Source: Acidobacteriota bacterium (GTDB lineage: Bacteria > Acidobacteriota > Blastocatellia > Chloracidobacteriales > JADJPF01). Taken from it: a stretch of DNA of 64,000 bases. Positions within the stretch are counted from its first letter, which is position 1. Every line of letters starts with the position of its first letter. The notes under the pieces are model-generated. The model did no database searches. It was not told the origin of the DNA and worked only from the letters and a program-made list of their open reading frames with translations. The DNA is taken from assembly GCA_016213785.1 (NCBI GenBank), contig JACQZQ010000112.1, positions 23,955-87,954 of the forward strand, given 5' to 3'. The translations under genes were made by a program, and so were the position numbers. Positions 19,199-28,767 of this stretch are shown one piece after another.

Positions 19199-21412
19199 AT
19201 GCAGACAAATAGTAACGAATATAAACATCATCGTAGCTGTAACTTATGCGAAGCTATGTGTGGTGTTGAAATCACTCTAGCAGATAAGAAAATTATCAGT
19301 ATTCGTGGGGATAAAGACGATCCCTTTAGCAAAGGACATATTTGTCCTAAAGTTGTAGCATTAGAAGACCTTTATAATGATAAGGATAGGCTTAAATATC
19401 CGGTTCGTCGTACTTCTAATGGTTGGGAAAAAATTTCTTGGACAGAGGCTTTTGATGAGGTAGCAAAACAGCTTAAAAGCGTTCAGTCTCGTTATGGTAA
19501 TAGTGCAGTAGGCGTATATTTTGGTAATCCTACGATTCATAATTATGGGACTACGCTTTTTGGCCCAATGTTTTTTGCTAGTTTACATACAAAAAACAAA
19601 TTCTCTGCTACTTCTGTTGACCAATTAACTCACCATATTGCTAGTTATTTTATGTTTGGACATCAGCTTTTGCTGCCTGTTGCTGATATAGAGCGTACAG
19701 ACTTTATGTTGATTTTAGGTGCTAATCCAGTTGTTTCTAATGGAAGTCTTTTAACTGCTCCAGATATGGCAGGAAAATTAAAAGCACTTCGTAAACGTGG
19801 AGGAAAAGTAGTTTTAGTTGACCCTCGACGAACAGAAACAGCACGTCTAGCTAGTGAGCACTTATTTATTCGACCTGGAACAGATGTTTTTTTACTACTT
19901 GCAATACTTAATGTAATATTTAAAGAAAATTTAGTTAATCTTGGACGCTTAGCTGCTTTTACAGATGGCCTTAAAATAGTTAAAAAAGCCGTAGCAGATT
20001 TCCCACCAGAAAAAGTAGCAGAAATAACAGGTATTGCTCAAAATAAAATCCAAGAACTTGCTAGAAGTTTTGCTAAAGCTAAAACAGCCGTTTGCTATGG
20101 AAGAATGGGTGTTTCAACTCAAGAGTTTGGCGGTGTTTGTCAATGGCTAATAAATGTATTAAATATTGTTACTGGTAATCTAGATAAAGTAGGTGGAGCG
20201 CTTTTTACACTTCCTGCCTTTGATCCTATTACTGCTCCAGAATCTTTAGCCCCTAAAGGTAGTTATGGGCGTTGGCATAGTCGAGTAAGAAAATTACCAG
20301 AATTTGCAGGGGAACTCCCCTCAGTTGCTTTAGCAGAAGAAATTTTAACTCCAGGAAAAAATCAAATTAAAGCACTAGTAACTTCTGCTGGTAATCCTGT
20401 TTTATCAACCCCTAATGGTCAACAGCTTGATAGCGCTTTTGCTAGTCTAGAGTTTATGGTTTCAATTGACTTTTATATTAATGAGACTACTAGACATGCT
20501 CATATTATTTTGCCTCCAACCGTAGCTTTAGAACATGATAACTATGATCTAGCGCTTAGTTTATTAGCGGTTGAAAATGTGGCTAAATATTCGCCCGTTT
20601 TATTTGAGCCAGATAGTAATCAGCGCCATGACTGGCAGATTTACCTAGAACTACAATCAAGAATGGAATCTAAAGGTGGTTTAAGTGATGTAGTTGCCCA
20701 AGTTAAAAAACAAGTTATGAGCTATTTAGGCCCATCAGGAATGCTAGACTTAGGGCTACAATTTGGCCCTTATGGAACAAAATTTAATCCATTTTCTAGC
20801 GGTCTAAGCTTAAATAAACTAAAAGAGACTCCTCATGGTGTTAGTTTTGGACAACTTGAGCCATGTTTACCAGAGCGTTTATTTACTCCTGCTAAAACTA
20901 TAAAACTAGCCCCAGAAATTTATATTAAAGACTTAAAACGTGTTAAAGAAAAACTTACTTCTATAAAGACTGATGGGCTATTTTTAATTGGCCGTCGTCA
21001 ATTGAGTAGTAGTAACTCGTGGCTTCATAATAGTTTACGCTTAGTTAAAGGCCGTCCTAAATGTGTTTTATTAATTAATCCAGAAGATGCTTCTAAAAGA
21101 AATATTACTAATGGTCAGACTGTAGTTGTTTCTTCAAGGGTTGGAAGAATTGAAATACCTGTTGAAATAAGCGAAGAGATGATGTTAGGAGTTGTTAGTA
21201 TTCCTCATGGTTGGGGACATAATCGCAGTAATGTAGAATTATCTGTAGCTAAAGAACATGCAGGAGCAAGTCTTAATGATCTTACAGATGAATTAGCTAT
21301 AGATGCTGTTTCAGGGACAGCCGCTTTTAGCGGGGTTTCTGTTGAAGTTGAGGCTGTTAGTAACAGGGCTTATAATCGAGAATTACTTGAAAGCTTAAAA
21401 GCTTCTGATTAA
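19199..21412 (+). CDS. Molybdopterin-dependent oxidoreductase with N-terminal [4Fe-4S] site
   Basis: The product is 737 residues. Cys14, Cys17, Cys21 and Cys49 (C-x2-C-x3-C-x27-C) bind a [4Fe-4S] cluster, followed by the catalytic molybdopterin domain (LILGANPVVSNGS, VVLVDPRRTETARLA, LFIRPGTDV) and a C-terminal dinucleotide-binding domain (LLINPEDASKRN to VSIPHGWGH). No Tat signal is visible, so it is probably cytoplasmic. In the segment SVDQLTHHIASYFMFG, where formate dehydrogenases and nitrate reductases carry a Cys or Sec ligand nearby, I see none, so the substrate is open. A GGGGGC-like site precedes the ATG. Convergent with the oligopeptide transporter operon. Confidence 0.88.
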   Translation: MQTNSNEYKHHRSCNLCEAMCGVEITLADKKIISIRGDKDDPFSKGHICPKVVALEDLYNDKDRLKYPVRRTSNGWEKISWTEAFDEVAKQLKSVQSRYGNSAVGVYFGNPTIHNYGTTLFGPMFFASLHTKNKFSATSVDQLTHHIASYFMFGHQLLLPVADIERTDFMLILGANPVVSNGSLLTAPDMAGKLKALRKRGGKVVLVDPRRTETARLASEHLFIRPGTDVFLLLAILNVIFKENLVNLGRLAAFTDGLKIVKKAVADFPPEKVAEITGIAQNKIQELARSFAKAKTAVCYGRMGVSTQEFGGVCQWLINVLNIVTGNLDKVGGALFTLPAFDPITAPESLAPKGSYGRWHSRVRKLPEFAGELPSVALAEEILTPGKNQIKALVTSAGNPVLSTPNGQQLDSAFASLEFMVSIDFYINETTRHAHIILPPTVALEHDNYDLALSLLAVENVAKYSPVLFEPDSNQRHDWQIYLELQSRMESKGGLSDVVAQVKKQVMSYLGPSGMLDLGLQFGPYGTKFNPFSSGLSLNKLKETPHGVSFGQLEPCLPERLFTPAKTIKLAPEIYIKDLKRVKEKLTSIKTDGLFLIGRRQLSSSNSWLHNSLRLVKGRPKCVLLINPEDASKRNITNGQTVVVSSRVGRIEIPVEISEEMMLGVVSIPHGWGHNRSNVELSVAKEHAGASLNDLTDELAIDAVSGTAAFSGVSVEVEAVSNRAYNRELLESLKASD

Positions 21413-21434
21413 AAGCTTAAAAGCTAAAATTTAA

Positions 21435-22403
21435 TTAGTTTTCTAACCAGCAAGCAGAATAATGATTAGCATTAATTTGTTTGATAGGTGGAAACTCTTG
21501 GCACTCAGCTTTTACATTACTACAACGAGGGGAAAAAGGGCATCCCTTAGGGAGTCTTGATAGGTCTGGAGGTAGTCCTGGAATTTGAAAAAGCTGTTTC
21601 TGATCTGTCATTGGATCAGGAACAGACTTTAATAGCCCTTTTGTATAGGGATGATGGGGTGTTGAAAACAATTCTTCTGTAGGGGCATACTCAACAATTT
21701 TTCCTGCATACATTACAGCAATATGATCTGTCATACCTGCAACTATACCTAAGTCATGGGTAATTAAAATTACTGATGTGCCTATTTTTTCCTTTAGCCC
21801 TTTTATTAGTTCTAAAATTTGTGCTTGGATGGTTACATCTAGCGCTGTAGTTGGTTCATCGGCAATTAAAAGCTCAGGTTTACAAGAAAGTGCCATAGCA
21901 ATCATTACTCTTTGGCGCATTCCTCCAGAAAATTGATGAGGATAATCATCAATTCGTCTAGATGCATCAGAAATTCCTACTAGTTCTAGCATTTCAATAG
22001 CTTTTTTACGGGCTTGGCTAGAGCTTAAACCTTCATGCAGTTCAGTAATTTCTTTTAACTGAGCACCAATTGTCATAAATGGGTTAAGCGAAGTCATAGG
22101 ATCTTGAAAAATCATTGCAATTCGTTTGCCTCGGATACGACGAATTTCACTTTCTGATAGCTTCATTAAGTCTTTATTATCAAAAACGACTTCGCCTCCA
22201 ATAATTTTTCCAGGTGGATAAGCAATTAAACGTAAGATAGAAAGACTGGTAACAGATTTACCAGAACCAGACTCTCCAACAATACCTAAAGTCTCGCCTT
22301 TTTTTAGTTCAAAAGAAACACCATCAACAGCTTTAACCACTGAGCCATCACCATAAAAATAAGTCTGGAGATTACGAACAGATAAAATTATATTTGTTGA
22401 CAT
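21435..22403 (-). CDS. oppD: Oligopeptide/dipeptide ABC transporter ATP-binding protein (OppD/DppD-like)
   Basis: The product is 322 residues. Walker A GESGSGKS, the signature FSGGMRQRVMIAMALS, Walker B LLIADEPTTALD and the H-loop ILITHDLG are intact. The C-terminal oligopeptide-transporter extension, with cysteines in CPFSPRCSNVKAEC, is typical of OppD/DppD and is associated with an iron-sulfur cluster. It is the last gene of the minus-strand operon binding protein-permease-permease-ATPase, nine bases from oppC. A second ATPase (OppF/DppF) is not present in this operon. Confidence 0.94.
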   Translation of the reverse strand: MSTNIILSVRNLQTYFYGDGSVVKAVDGVSFELKKGETLGIVGESGSGKSVTSLSILRLIAYPPGKIIGGEVVFDNKDLMKLSESEIRRIRGKRIAMIFQDPMTSLNPFMTIGAQLKEITELHEGLSSSQARKKAIEMLELVGISDASRRIDDYPHQFSGGMRQRVMIAMALSCKPELLIADEPTTALDVTIQAQILELIKGLKEKIGTSVILITHDLGIVAGMTDHIAVMYAGKIVEYAPTEELFSTPHHPYTKGLLKSVPDPMTDQKQLFQIPGLPPDLSRLPKGCPFSPRCSNVKAECQEFPPIKQINANHYSACWLEN

Positions 22404-22412
22404 GACAGCTTT

Positions 22413-23306
22413 TTAGTCCTTTCTCATTTGAGGATCTAGAGCATCGCGCAAACCATCGCCTAGGAAGTTTAGGCTAAAAAGCGTGACTGCCATAAGTAGG
22501 CCAGGAAAAATTAATTGCCAAGGGTAAACAGCAATTGCTTCTACGCCATCATTAACCATTGTTCCCCAACTTGCTAGAGGAGGTTGGACTCCTAGGCCAA
22601 GGAAACTTAAAAAGGCTTCTGAAAGCATTGCACTAGGGATTGTAAGAGTAGTGTAGACAATAACTGGGCCTAAAGTATTAGGGATAACATGACGGAAAAT
22701 AATCATAGGAGTTTCTACGCCTACAGCGCGTGCTGCTTCAATAAATTCTTGGTTTTTTATTGATAAAACTTGGCCTCTTACAATACGCGCCATTGTAAGC
22801 CAAGACACTCCACCTAAAATAAAAAAGAGCATAAAAATACTTTTAGTAAAAAAGGCAAGCAGTACTATTACTAGAAAAAGATAAGGAAGCGAATAAATTA
22901 TATCTACAATTCGCATCATTAATTCGTCAATATAACCACCAAAATAGCCAGAAATAGCTCCATAAGTTACTCCAATTACAAAACTTACTGCTGTAGCAAT
23001 TATACCAACCATTAAAGAAATACGCCCACCAACAAGTGTACGCACTAAGATATCACGACCTAGTTGATCAGTTCCAAACCAATGTTCCCAACTTGGAGGT
23101 TCACTATTTCTATCTAAATTGATTTGATCATATGAATAAGAAGAAAGTAGAGGGCCAAATGTTGAAACTAAGATAATTATCAGTAAAATAACTACTCCGA
23201 GCATAGCTAGCTTATTTTTTTTTAGTCTTTGCCAAGCATCTTGCCATAAACTACTACCAACTACTGGCGAAGTATCTTCTACTCTAGTGTTAACTTGTTG
23301 ACTCAT
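22413..23306 (-). CDS. oppC: Oligopeptide/dipeptide ABC transporter permease (OppC/DppC-like)
   Basis: The product is 297 residues. The N-terminal OppC extension (LWQDAWQRLKKNKLAMLG) leads into a first helix, then about five more helices. GTDQLGRDILVRTLVGGR and the coupling segment EFIEAARAVGVETPMIIFRH are family signatures, and the end LNFLGDGLRDALDPQMRKD is typical. It forms the membrane channel with OppB. The start is 15 bases from the end of oppB. Confidence 0.95.
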   Translation of the reverse strand: MSQQVNTRVEDTSPVVGSSLWQDAWQRLKKNKLAMLGVVILLIIILVSTFGPLLSSYSYDQINLDRNSEPPSWEHWFGTDQLGRDILVRTLVGGRISLMVGIIATAVSFVIGVTYGAISGYFGGYIDELMMRIVDIIYSLPYLFLVIVLLAFFTKSIFMLFFILGGVSWLTMARIVRGQVLSIKNQEFIEAARAVGVETPMIIFRHVIPNTLGPVIVYTTLTIPSAMLSEAFLSFLGLGVQPPLASWGTMVNDGVEAIAVYPWQLIFPGLLMAVTLFSLNFLGDGLRDALDPQMRKD

Positions 23307-23321
23307 AAACTAGTTACCTTT

Positions 23322-24239
23322 CTATTTATAGCTAATACGTGGATCTAGTAGCCCTATGACAATATCTACAAGTAAATTCATTATTACAAGCAGAATAGAA
23401 ACAAAAAGAGTTAAGCCCATTACTACAAAATAGTCGCGGGAGTTAGCTGCTTCTATAAAAATACGACCTAGGCCAGGAATAACAAAGATTTTTTCTACTA
23501 CGATTGTACCAGCTAAAAGAAAAGTTAAAGCAGGGCCAGTAAATGAAACTACAGGGATGATTCCACCTCTAAGAGCATGACGCAAAACTACAACGCTTTC
23601 AGTTAATCCTTTTGCTCTTGCAGTGCGAATGTAATCAGCACGCAGGACTTCTAGCATTCCGCTACGAGTTAAACGAGCAATATAAGCAATATAAATTGCT
23701 GATAATGTAAGTGCAGGTAAAATTAAATGTTTAGGTTCTCCCCAACGAGCCGGTGGTAGCCAAAATAATGTAAGTGAAAACACTATGACTAAAAGTGGGC
23801 CTAGTACAAAACTTGGAATAGAAATCCCAAACATTGCTATAGCCATAGAAAGATAATCTAACGAAGAATTTTGCCTAAGTGATGAAATAATACCAATTGA
23901 GACCCCTAAAATTAAAGCAAAACCATAAGCAATTAGACCTAATGCTAGAGATGTGGGCAAGTGTTCAGCAATCATTTCATTTACAGTTTTACCAGCATAG
24001 CGAGTAGAGGGGCCAAGATTTCCTTTAGCTAATTCTGTAATATAGTTAAAATATTGAATATGTAGAGGTTTATCAAGACCATATTGTTTATTAAGCGCTT
24101 GGATAACTTCTTCAGGAAAAGCTTTATCATTAGCAAAAGGATTACCAGGAGCAAGTCTTATAAGAAAAAAAGTAAGCGTAATTATAATAAAGAGAACAGG
24201 TATCATTCCTAGTAGTCTTCTAATTATTAGCTTGAGCAT
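23322..24239 (-). CDS. oppB: Oligopeptide/dipeptide ABC transporter permease (OppB/DppB-like)
   Basis: The product is 305 residues with six predicted helices. The N-terminal RRLLGMIPVLFIIITLTFFL, the coupling EAA-type segment DYIRTARAKGLTESVVVLRH and the terminal LLVDIVIGLLDPRI are family features. It pairs with OppC as the transmembrane pore for imported peptides. It lies 20 bases downstream of the binding-protein gene. Confidence 0.95.
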   Translation of the reverse strand: MLKLIIRRLLGMIPVLFIIITLTFFLIRLAPGNPFANDKAFPEEVIQALNKQYGLDKPLHIQYFNYITELAKGNLGPSTRYAGKTVNEMIAEHLPTSLALGLIAYGFALILGVSIGIISSLRQNSSLDYLSMAIAMFGISIPSFVLGPLLVIVFSLTLFWLPPARWGEPKHLILPALTLSAIYIAYIARLTRSGMLEVLRADYIRTARAKGLTESVVVLRHALRGGIIPVVSFTGPALTFLLAGTIVVEKIFVIPGLGRIFIEAANSRDYFVVMGLTLFVSILLVIMNLLVDIVIGLLDPRISYK

Positions 24240-24259
24240 TTTCTATACTCCTAAGATTA

Positions 24260-25891
24260 TTACTTTTTACTTAAATTATCTTCAGGCTGCCAATTAGTAT
24301 TAATGGAAACACTTTTAAGTGGATGAATATCAAAAAGATTAGGATACCAACCATCAACATAGGGTTTTTGCATATAGCTTAAAGCATAGAAATAAATAGG
24401 AATAATTACTGCTTCATCAAGTAGAATTTTTTCAACTTTTGCAAGCATTTCATTACGTTTAACTTCATCAGGTTCTTGATTAGCTTCTTGTAATAGGTTT
24501 TTATACTCTTCATTAATCCAACCTGAATGATTATTGGGGTTATCATTAGCAAATAAGTTAAGGAAAGTGTCAGGATCTAAATAATCGCCTGTCCAAGACT
24601 CTCTAGCAATATCAAATTCACGGCGCTCGCGTCTTGCTGTAAAGGTTTGCCATTCTTCGTTTTGTAGCTCAGCGCTAATACCTAAAGTTTCTTTCCACAT
24701 TCTTTGTATAGCTTCAGCAATTTGTCTATTAGCTTCTAAAGTATTGAAATAGATTGTAATAGTAGGAAAGCCTTTTCCATCAGGAAAACCAGCCTCAGCC
24801 ATTAATTTTTTAGCTTGTTGAGTGTTATAGCTATCACCATTTACTTTTGGATAACCAGATAGCCCAGGTGGAACAAGCGAAGTTGCCGGAAGATCGCCTT
24901 TTGCTATTAATTTGTCAGTAATTGAGGCTTTATCAATTGCCATATTTAAGGCACGTCGCACCCTAACATCATCTAAAGGTTTCCTTTTTATATTTAAGGA
25001 ATAGTAGCAGGTTGTAAAAAATGCTCCTCCAACATAATCTTTTTTCTTTCTTAAAGTTTTAATAAATGAAAGTGGAATACCACCACTTTGAATCACATCA
25101 AGCTCACCAGCTTTATAAAGGTTTACATTAGTTGGGTTATCATCGATTGGATAAAAGTAAGCCTTATCTAATTTAACGTTGGCTGCGTCCCAATAATCAG
25201 GATTTTTAACTAGTAAGACTTTATCATAAGGCTTATGTTCAGCTAGCTTAAAAGCACCACAGGAGACTATATTTTCTGGTGTTGCCCATTTATCCCCATA
25301 TTTTTCAACTGTTTCACGGGGCAGAGGGGAAAATACAAAATGAGGGGTCATTTTAATAAAAAACGCTGTAGGCCGTTCCATTTCTACTTCTAAAGTATAG
25401 TCATCAATAGCTTTAATCCCTAATTCTGTAGGTGCCATTTTCCCCTGTGAAATTGCCTCACCGTTTTTTACATAGTAAAGTAGTCCTGCATAAGGAGTTG
25501 CTGTTTTAGGATCTATTCCACGTTGCCATGCCCAAACAAAATCATGTGCTGTAACAGGACGTTTATTTGTCCAAAAAACATTTTTACGTAAATAGAAAAT
25601 CCATTTTTTAGCTTTGTCTACTGCTTCCCATCGCTCGGCAATTGCTGGACGAGGTTCTAGAGTTTTAGCATCATAGTCTGTAAGTCTATCTATTAAACTC
25701 ATTATAATATTGCCTTCAGGTATACCAGAGGTCTTATGAGGGTCTAATGAACGGGGTTCAGCCGCATTTGAATAATGGAGAATTTGCTCTTGTCGTGGAG
25801 TTATTTTTCCAAAATAAGCTGAGGCACTTATACAGGCTGGAACAATAATTGCGATTAATACACAGACTATAGCAGTTTTGATTTTATGCAT
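24260..25891 (-). CDS. oppA: Oligopeptide-binding protein of ABC transporter (OppA-like)
   Basis: I chose ATG 25891 (543 residues), which has AAGGG eight bases upstream and opens directly into a signal sequence; a frame to 25927 would put 12 residues ahead of it. The signal (IVCVLIAIIVPACISASA) ends in a weak lipobox-like VPAC, so it may be a lipoprotein. The mature protein is a family 5 solute-binding protein: LHYSNAAEPRSLDPHKTSG, KWIFYLRKNVFW, RALNMAIDKASI and GDYLDPDTFLNLF. It captures peptides in the periplasm for OppBCD and is the first gene of the operon. Confidence 0.94.
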   Translation of the reverse strand: MHKIKTAIVCVLIAIIVPACISASAYFGKITPRQEQILHYSNAAEPRSLDPHKTSGIPEGNIIMSLIDRLTDYDAKTLEPRPAIAERWEAVDKAKKWIFYLRKNVFWTNKRPVTAHDFVWAWQRGIDPKTATPYAGLLYYVKNGEAISQGKMAPTELGIKAIDDYTLEVEMERPTAFFIKMTPHFVFSPLPRETVEKYGDKWATPENIVSCGAFKLAEHKPYDKVLLVKNPDYWDAANVKLDKAYFYPIDDNPTNVNLYKAGELDVIQSGGIPLSFIKTLRKKKDYVGGAFFTTCYYSLNIKRKPLDDVRVRRALNMAIDKASITDKLIAKGDLPATSLVPPGLSGYPKVNGDSYNTQQAKKLMAEAGFPDGKGFPTITIYFNTLEANRQIAEAIQRMWKETLGISAELQNEEWQTFTARRERREFDIARESWTGDYLDPDTFLNLFANDNPNNHSGWINEEYKNLLQEANQEPDEVKRNEMLAKVEKILLDEAVIIPIYFYALSYMQKPYVDGWYPNLFDIHPLKSVSINTNWQPEDNLSKK

Positions 25892-26001
25892 AATTTTAAC
25901 CCTTATAAACAAAGAATCTAGCTGCAATTTTATAAGTAATTATTAGTATGATTTTAGGAAGATTTTCTTTTGGCAGAGTAGCATTAAGACTTAGGAAATG
26001 C

Positions 26002-26154
26002 AAATTTTGGTGGTGTCCCTCAGTTGCAGCGGTGCAGTTTACCCGCCAAATTGCCACTAAATAATGTAGGTATCAGTGAATAATACCACTATATAATGTG
26101 GTATCCTTCAAACAATTTCTCTACCGCTTAAACTGAGGGGCTCCACCAAAATTT
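26002..26154. repeat. MITE-like element I with 24-bp terminal inverted repeats
   Basis: The arms 26002-26025 and 26131-26154 are inverted repeats matching at 22 of 24 positions (core TTTTGGTGG and CCCTCAGTT). The pairing resumes inward at AGCGGT (26028-26033) and ACCGCT (26123-26128). In the centre ATACCAC (26083-26089) and GTGGTAT (26098-26104) form a perfect 7-bp hairpin, and CCACTA-ATAATGT-GGTATC occurs twice in tandem (from 26054 and 26086). The whole unit is about 153 bases with no open frame. A nonautonomous element or a structured RNA are both possible. Confidence 0.65.
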
Positions 26155-26242
26155 CCAGGAAAATAGAATTCCTATGACTAAGAAAATAGAAAAAACACTA
26201 CTAAATACATTGTAAAGTAAGTAAGATTAAATTCTTATCTCC

Positions 26243-26394
26243 CAAGCCCCAGCAAAATAATTGTAGCCAAGTGTGTAAACCCTTGGAATAGAATAAATTA
26301 ACAGACAAAGCCGCAAAACGGCGAAAGAATAAAAAAATAGAATAGAATAGTGCTTACGTACTGGGCTACAATTATTTCGCCCTCCTCAGGGCTT
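26243..26394. repeat. REP/MITE-like element II with inverted repeat arms
   Basis: Arms 26255-26280 and 26352-26377 are inverted repeats matching at about 22 of 26 positions, with a 14-bp exact core AAATAATTGTAGCC. Outside the core AAGCCC (26244-26249) pairs with GGGCTT near 26389-26394. A small GCCG-CAAAA-CGGC hairpin (26310-26322) lies inside, surrounded by an AATAGAATA-rich stretch. It differs in sequence from element I, only about 90 bases away. Confidence 0.6.
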
Positions 26395-26470
26395 AAGATT
26401 CAAAAATATACTATTGCTTAGTTTACAATGTACTTAATGTAAAAATTTTCTTATCCAATTTCGAGGAAAA

Positions 26471-28633
26471 ATGTCTTTATTAACAGCACTCGTAGGTCAA
26501 ACTCTTGATAATAAATACCGAATTGAAAAACAACTCGGTCAAGGGGGTATGGGTGCTGTTTATATGGCTACGCATATAGGAACTCTACGCCCAGTAGCGC
26601 TAAAGGTAATAGCTCCTCAATTTATGGCTTATCCTGAGTTTGTAGAGCGCTTTCGCCGTGAAGCCGAAGCCGCTGGACGTTTACGTCACCCAAACGTAGT
26701 TAATGTTACTGATTTTGGTTTTGCTGAAGTTTATAGATCAAAACTTGCATATCTAGTTATGGAATATCTAGATGGCTGTAACCTAGGTGATGTTCTTAGG
26801 GAAGAAAAAAAGCTTCCTCTAAGCTGGGTAGTTGATATTCTAGAGCAAACTTGCCTTGCCGTTGAAAAAGCCCATCAGCAAGGTATTATCCACCGCGATC
26901 TTAAACCTGATAATATTTGGCTTGAACCTAATGAACGAGGAGGTTTTACTGTAAAAGTCCTGGATTTTGGGCTTGCTAAATTAGCTGTGCCTTTGTCTGA
27001 TAACCAAAATCAAATAAAAAGTTCTTTTGCCATGCCAGAAAGTTTAGAAACATTAGGCACATTAGGAAACTCTAAGAACTCTAAAAACAGTTACAGTAAT
27101 GATCAAATAGATTCAGATTTTCAGGAAGCTATTACAAATGTTCAACTTATTGATAGCGAAGGACAAACTGCTATTCAATCTTCTAATAGTAAATCTTCAA
27201 GTGACCAAGAAAAAACAAATATTCAACTATCAAGTACAACAAGCGATTTAGAAGATGAAGAGAAAACAGCAGTACAAGCTGTTAGTAGTAAGAGCACTAA
27301 TAAAGAAAATAATCGCCAAACTCAGTCACAATCAAAAGAAAAACTTACTCAGGCAGGGGCAGTTCTTGGAACACCACTTTATATGTCTCCTGAACAATGC
27401 TTAGGAGAAGAACTAGATAAACGTTCTGATATTTATAGCTTAGGAGTAATTGCTTATGAAATGTTAGCAGGCGAGTTACCTTTTTCAGGTAAGCTAAAAG
27501 ATTTAATTAAAAGCCATACTAACCTTAAACCTCCATCATTAGAAGAAAAGCGTCCAGATATACCTAAAGCAGTAGCAGATTTAATAACAAAAGCATTAAG
27601 TAAAAACATTAAAGAACGGCCTATAAGTGTTGCTGCTTTTGCTAGTGCGCTTCGTGCTCGTTCTGAAGGGGCTAGTGTGATTGTTAGTCAAGTATTAGGG
27701 CTTTATTTTGAGCATTTTTCTACATTTTTCCAAATTTCTCTAATAGGCTTTATTCCAACAATAATAAGTAGTATTGTGTCAATTTCACAGATAGTTTTAC
27801 TAAAAACTATGCCTACAAGCCCTATATTAGGGATAGCTCAATTAGCAATATTTATTAGCATAATATTAAGTATGATGTTTTCCCAAGCGATAAATGGTGG
27901 AGTTTCTGTCCCAGTATTAGCACAACTTTTAATTGCTCCTCTAAAAAGTATCTCGATTCAGCCAGCTTTTCAGATGTTAAAAAAACGTTTGAGGGTTTTT
28001 CTTTTTCCTGCTTTTTTGCTTAGTACTTCTGAAGTACTTATGTTGTTTTCTACTGCTTATCTCTTTGGATCATCAATGAGTATTTATAGGAAATTTGAAC
28101 TAATAAAACAGGATCCAGGAAATTTTATAGGGCTTTGGTTATGGATGATAGTTTATTTAGCCTTAGCTATACTTACCTATAAAGTATTTATTGAGTATGC
28201 TCTTTATCCTGCTGTAACTATTATAGAAGGCATAGGAGGACGAGCAGCTTTAAGAAAAAGTAAGGAACTCTACTTAGCTAATAAAACACCTACTAAAATA
28301 GTAGCCATTTCCTTTTTAGTATTCTTTATTATTCACACGATTATATCTGTATGTTTTGGTATTTTTGTGATTAGACCAAGTTCCTTGCTTGTAGCTCTTT
28401 TTGCTTCACTTTTATTTTATAGCCTCCATACCCTTGTTTTAATTCTAACAAACCCTTTGTTTGCAATTGCTTTAGGGCTAATATACTTTAATACACGTCA
28501 AACAAATGGAGAGTTGCTTAAAGACATATTAGCGCAATATCAGCCCGAAGCTCTTTTATTAAGTAATTGGCAAACACGTATTGCAAAAGCTCCTACAAAT
28601 GTACTGCAATCTTTAATGAAATCAGATAGTTAG
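26471..28633 (+). CDS. Membrane Ser/Thr protein kinase with long activation-loop insert
   Basis: The product is 720 residues. A Hanks-type kinase domain starts near residue 16: [13 protein letters not shown] (glycine loop), ALKVI, His141-Arg-Asp143 in [10 protein letters not shown], Asp165 in DFGLAK, and [10 protein letters not shown] from residue 300. Between DFG and GTPLYMSPE about 130 residues rich in Ser, Asn, Gln and Glu are inserted. The C-terminal 300 residues are a multi-helix membrane domain (for example [19 protein letters not shown] and [18 protein letters not shown]), not the usual extracellular sensor. A GAGGAAAA site precedes ATG. The Oar-like receptor follows after 134 bases in the same direction. 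Confidence 0.9.
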   Translation: MSLLTALVGQTLDNKYRIEKQLGQGGMGAVYMATHIGTLRPVALKVIAPQFMAYPEFVERFRREAEAAGRLRHPNVVNVTDFGFAEVYRSKLAYLVMEYLDGCNLGDVLREEKKLPLSWVVDILEQTCLAVEKAHQQGIIHRDLKPDNIWLEPNERGGFTVKVLDFGLAKLAVPLSDNQNQIKSSFAMPESLETLGTLGNSKNSKNSYSNDQIDSDFQEAITNVQLIDSEGQTAIQSSNSKSSSDQEKTNIQLSSTTSDLEDEEKTAVQAVSSKSTNKENNRQTQSQSKEKLTQAGAVLGTPLYMSPEQCLGEELDKRSDIYSLGVIAYEMLAGELPFSGKLKDLIKSHTNLKPPSLEEKRPDIPKAVADLITKALSKNIKERPISVAAFASALRARSEGASVIVSQVLGLYFEHFSTFFQISLIGFIPTIISSIVSISQIVLLKTMPTSPILGIAQLAIFISIILSMMFSQAINGGVSVPVLAQLLIAPLKSISIQPAFQMLKKRLRVFLFPAFLLSTSEVLMLFSTAYLFGSSMSIYRKFELIKQDPGNFIGLWLWMIVYLALAILTYKVFIEYALYPAVTIIEGIGGRAALRKSKELYLANKTPTKIVAISFLVFFIIHTIISVCFGIFVIRPSSLLVALFASLLFYSLHTLVLILTNPLFAIALGLIYFNTRQTNGELLKDILAQYQPEALLLSNWQTRIAKAPTNVLQSLMKSDS

Positions 28634-28767
28634 GGTTGGTTGTAAAAGCTGGTAATTTAGAAAATATTTTGTTAGCGCAACTGGCTAAATCTGTTACAAT
28701 CTCTAGCCGAATCCGACTTTTTAACCCACATATAAAAAAATATTCTGTAAACAAGGAGGTAGAATCA

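Larger units (their letters stand above)
25892..26470. other. Gene-free region carrying two inverted-repeat elements
   Basis: About 580 bases lie between two divergent genes. I find no convincing open frame. Most of it is taken by two unrelated imperfect palindromic elements (26002-26154 and 26243-26394), listed separately. The last 70 bases before the kinase gene presumably hold its promoter; GAGGAAAA precedes its ATG. Confidence 0.7.

Noticed and set aside
21391..21425. AGCTTAAAAGCT direct repeat at the end of the molybdopterin oxidoreductase gene
   Set aside because: Short, low-complexity and likely chance; the convergent genes leave only 22 bases between them.
28636..28767. Upstream extension of the Oar-like receptor frame
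   Set aside because: A strong AAGGAGGT and signal peptide support the start at 28768; the extension has no ribosome site.
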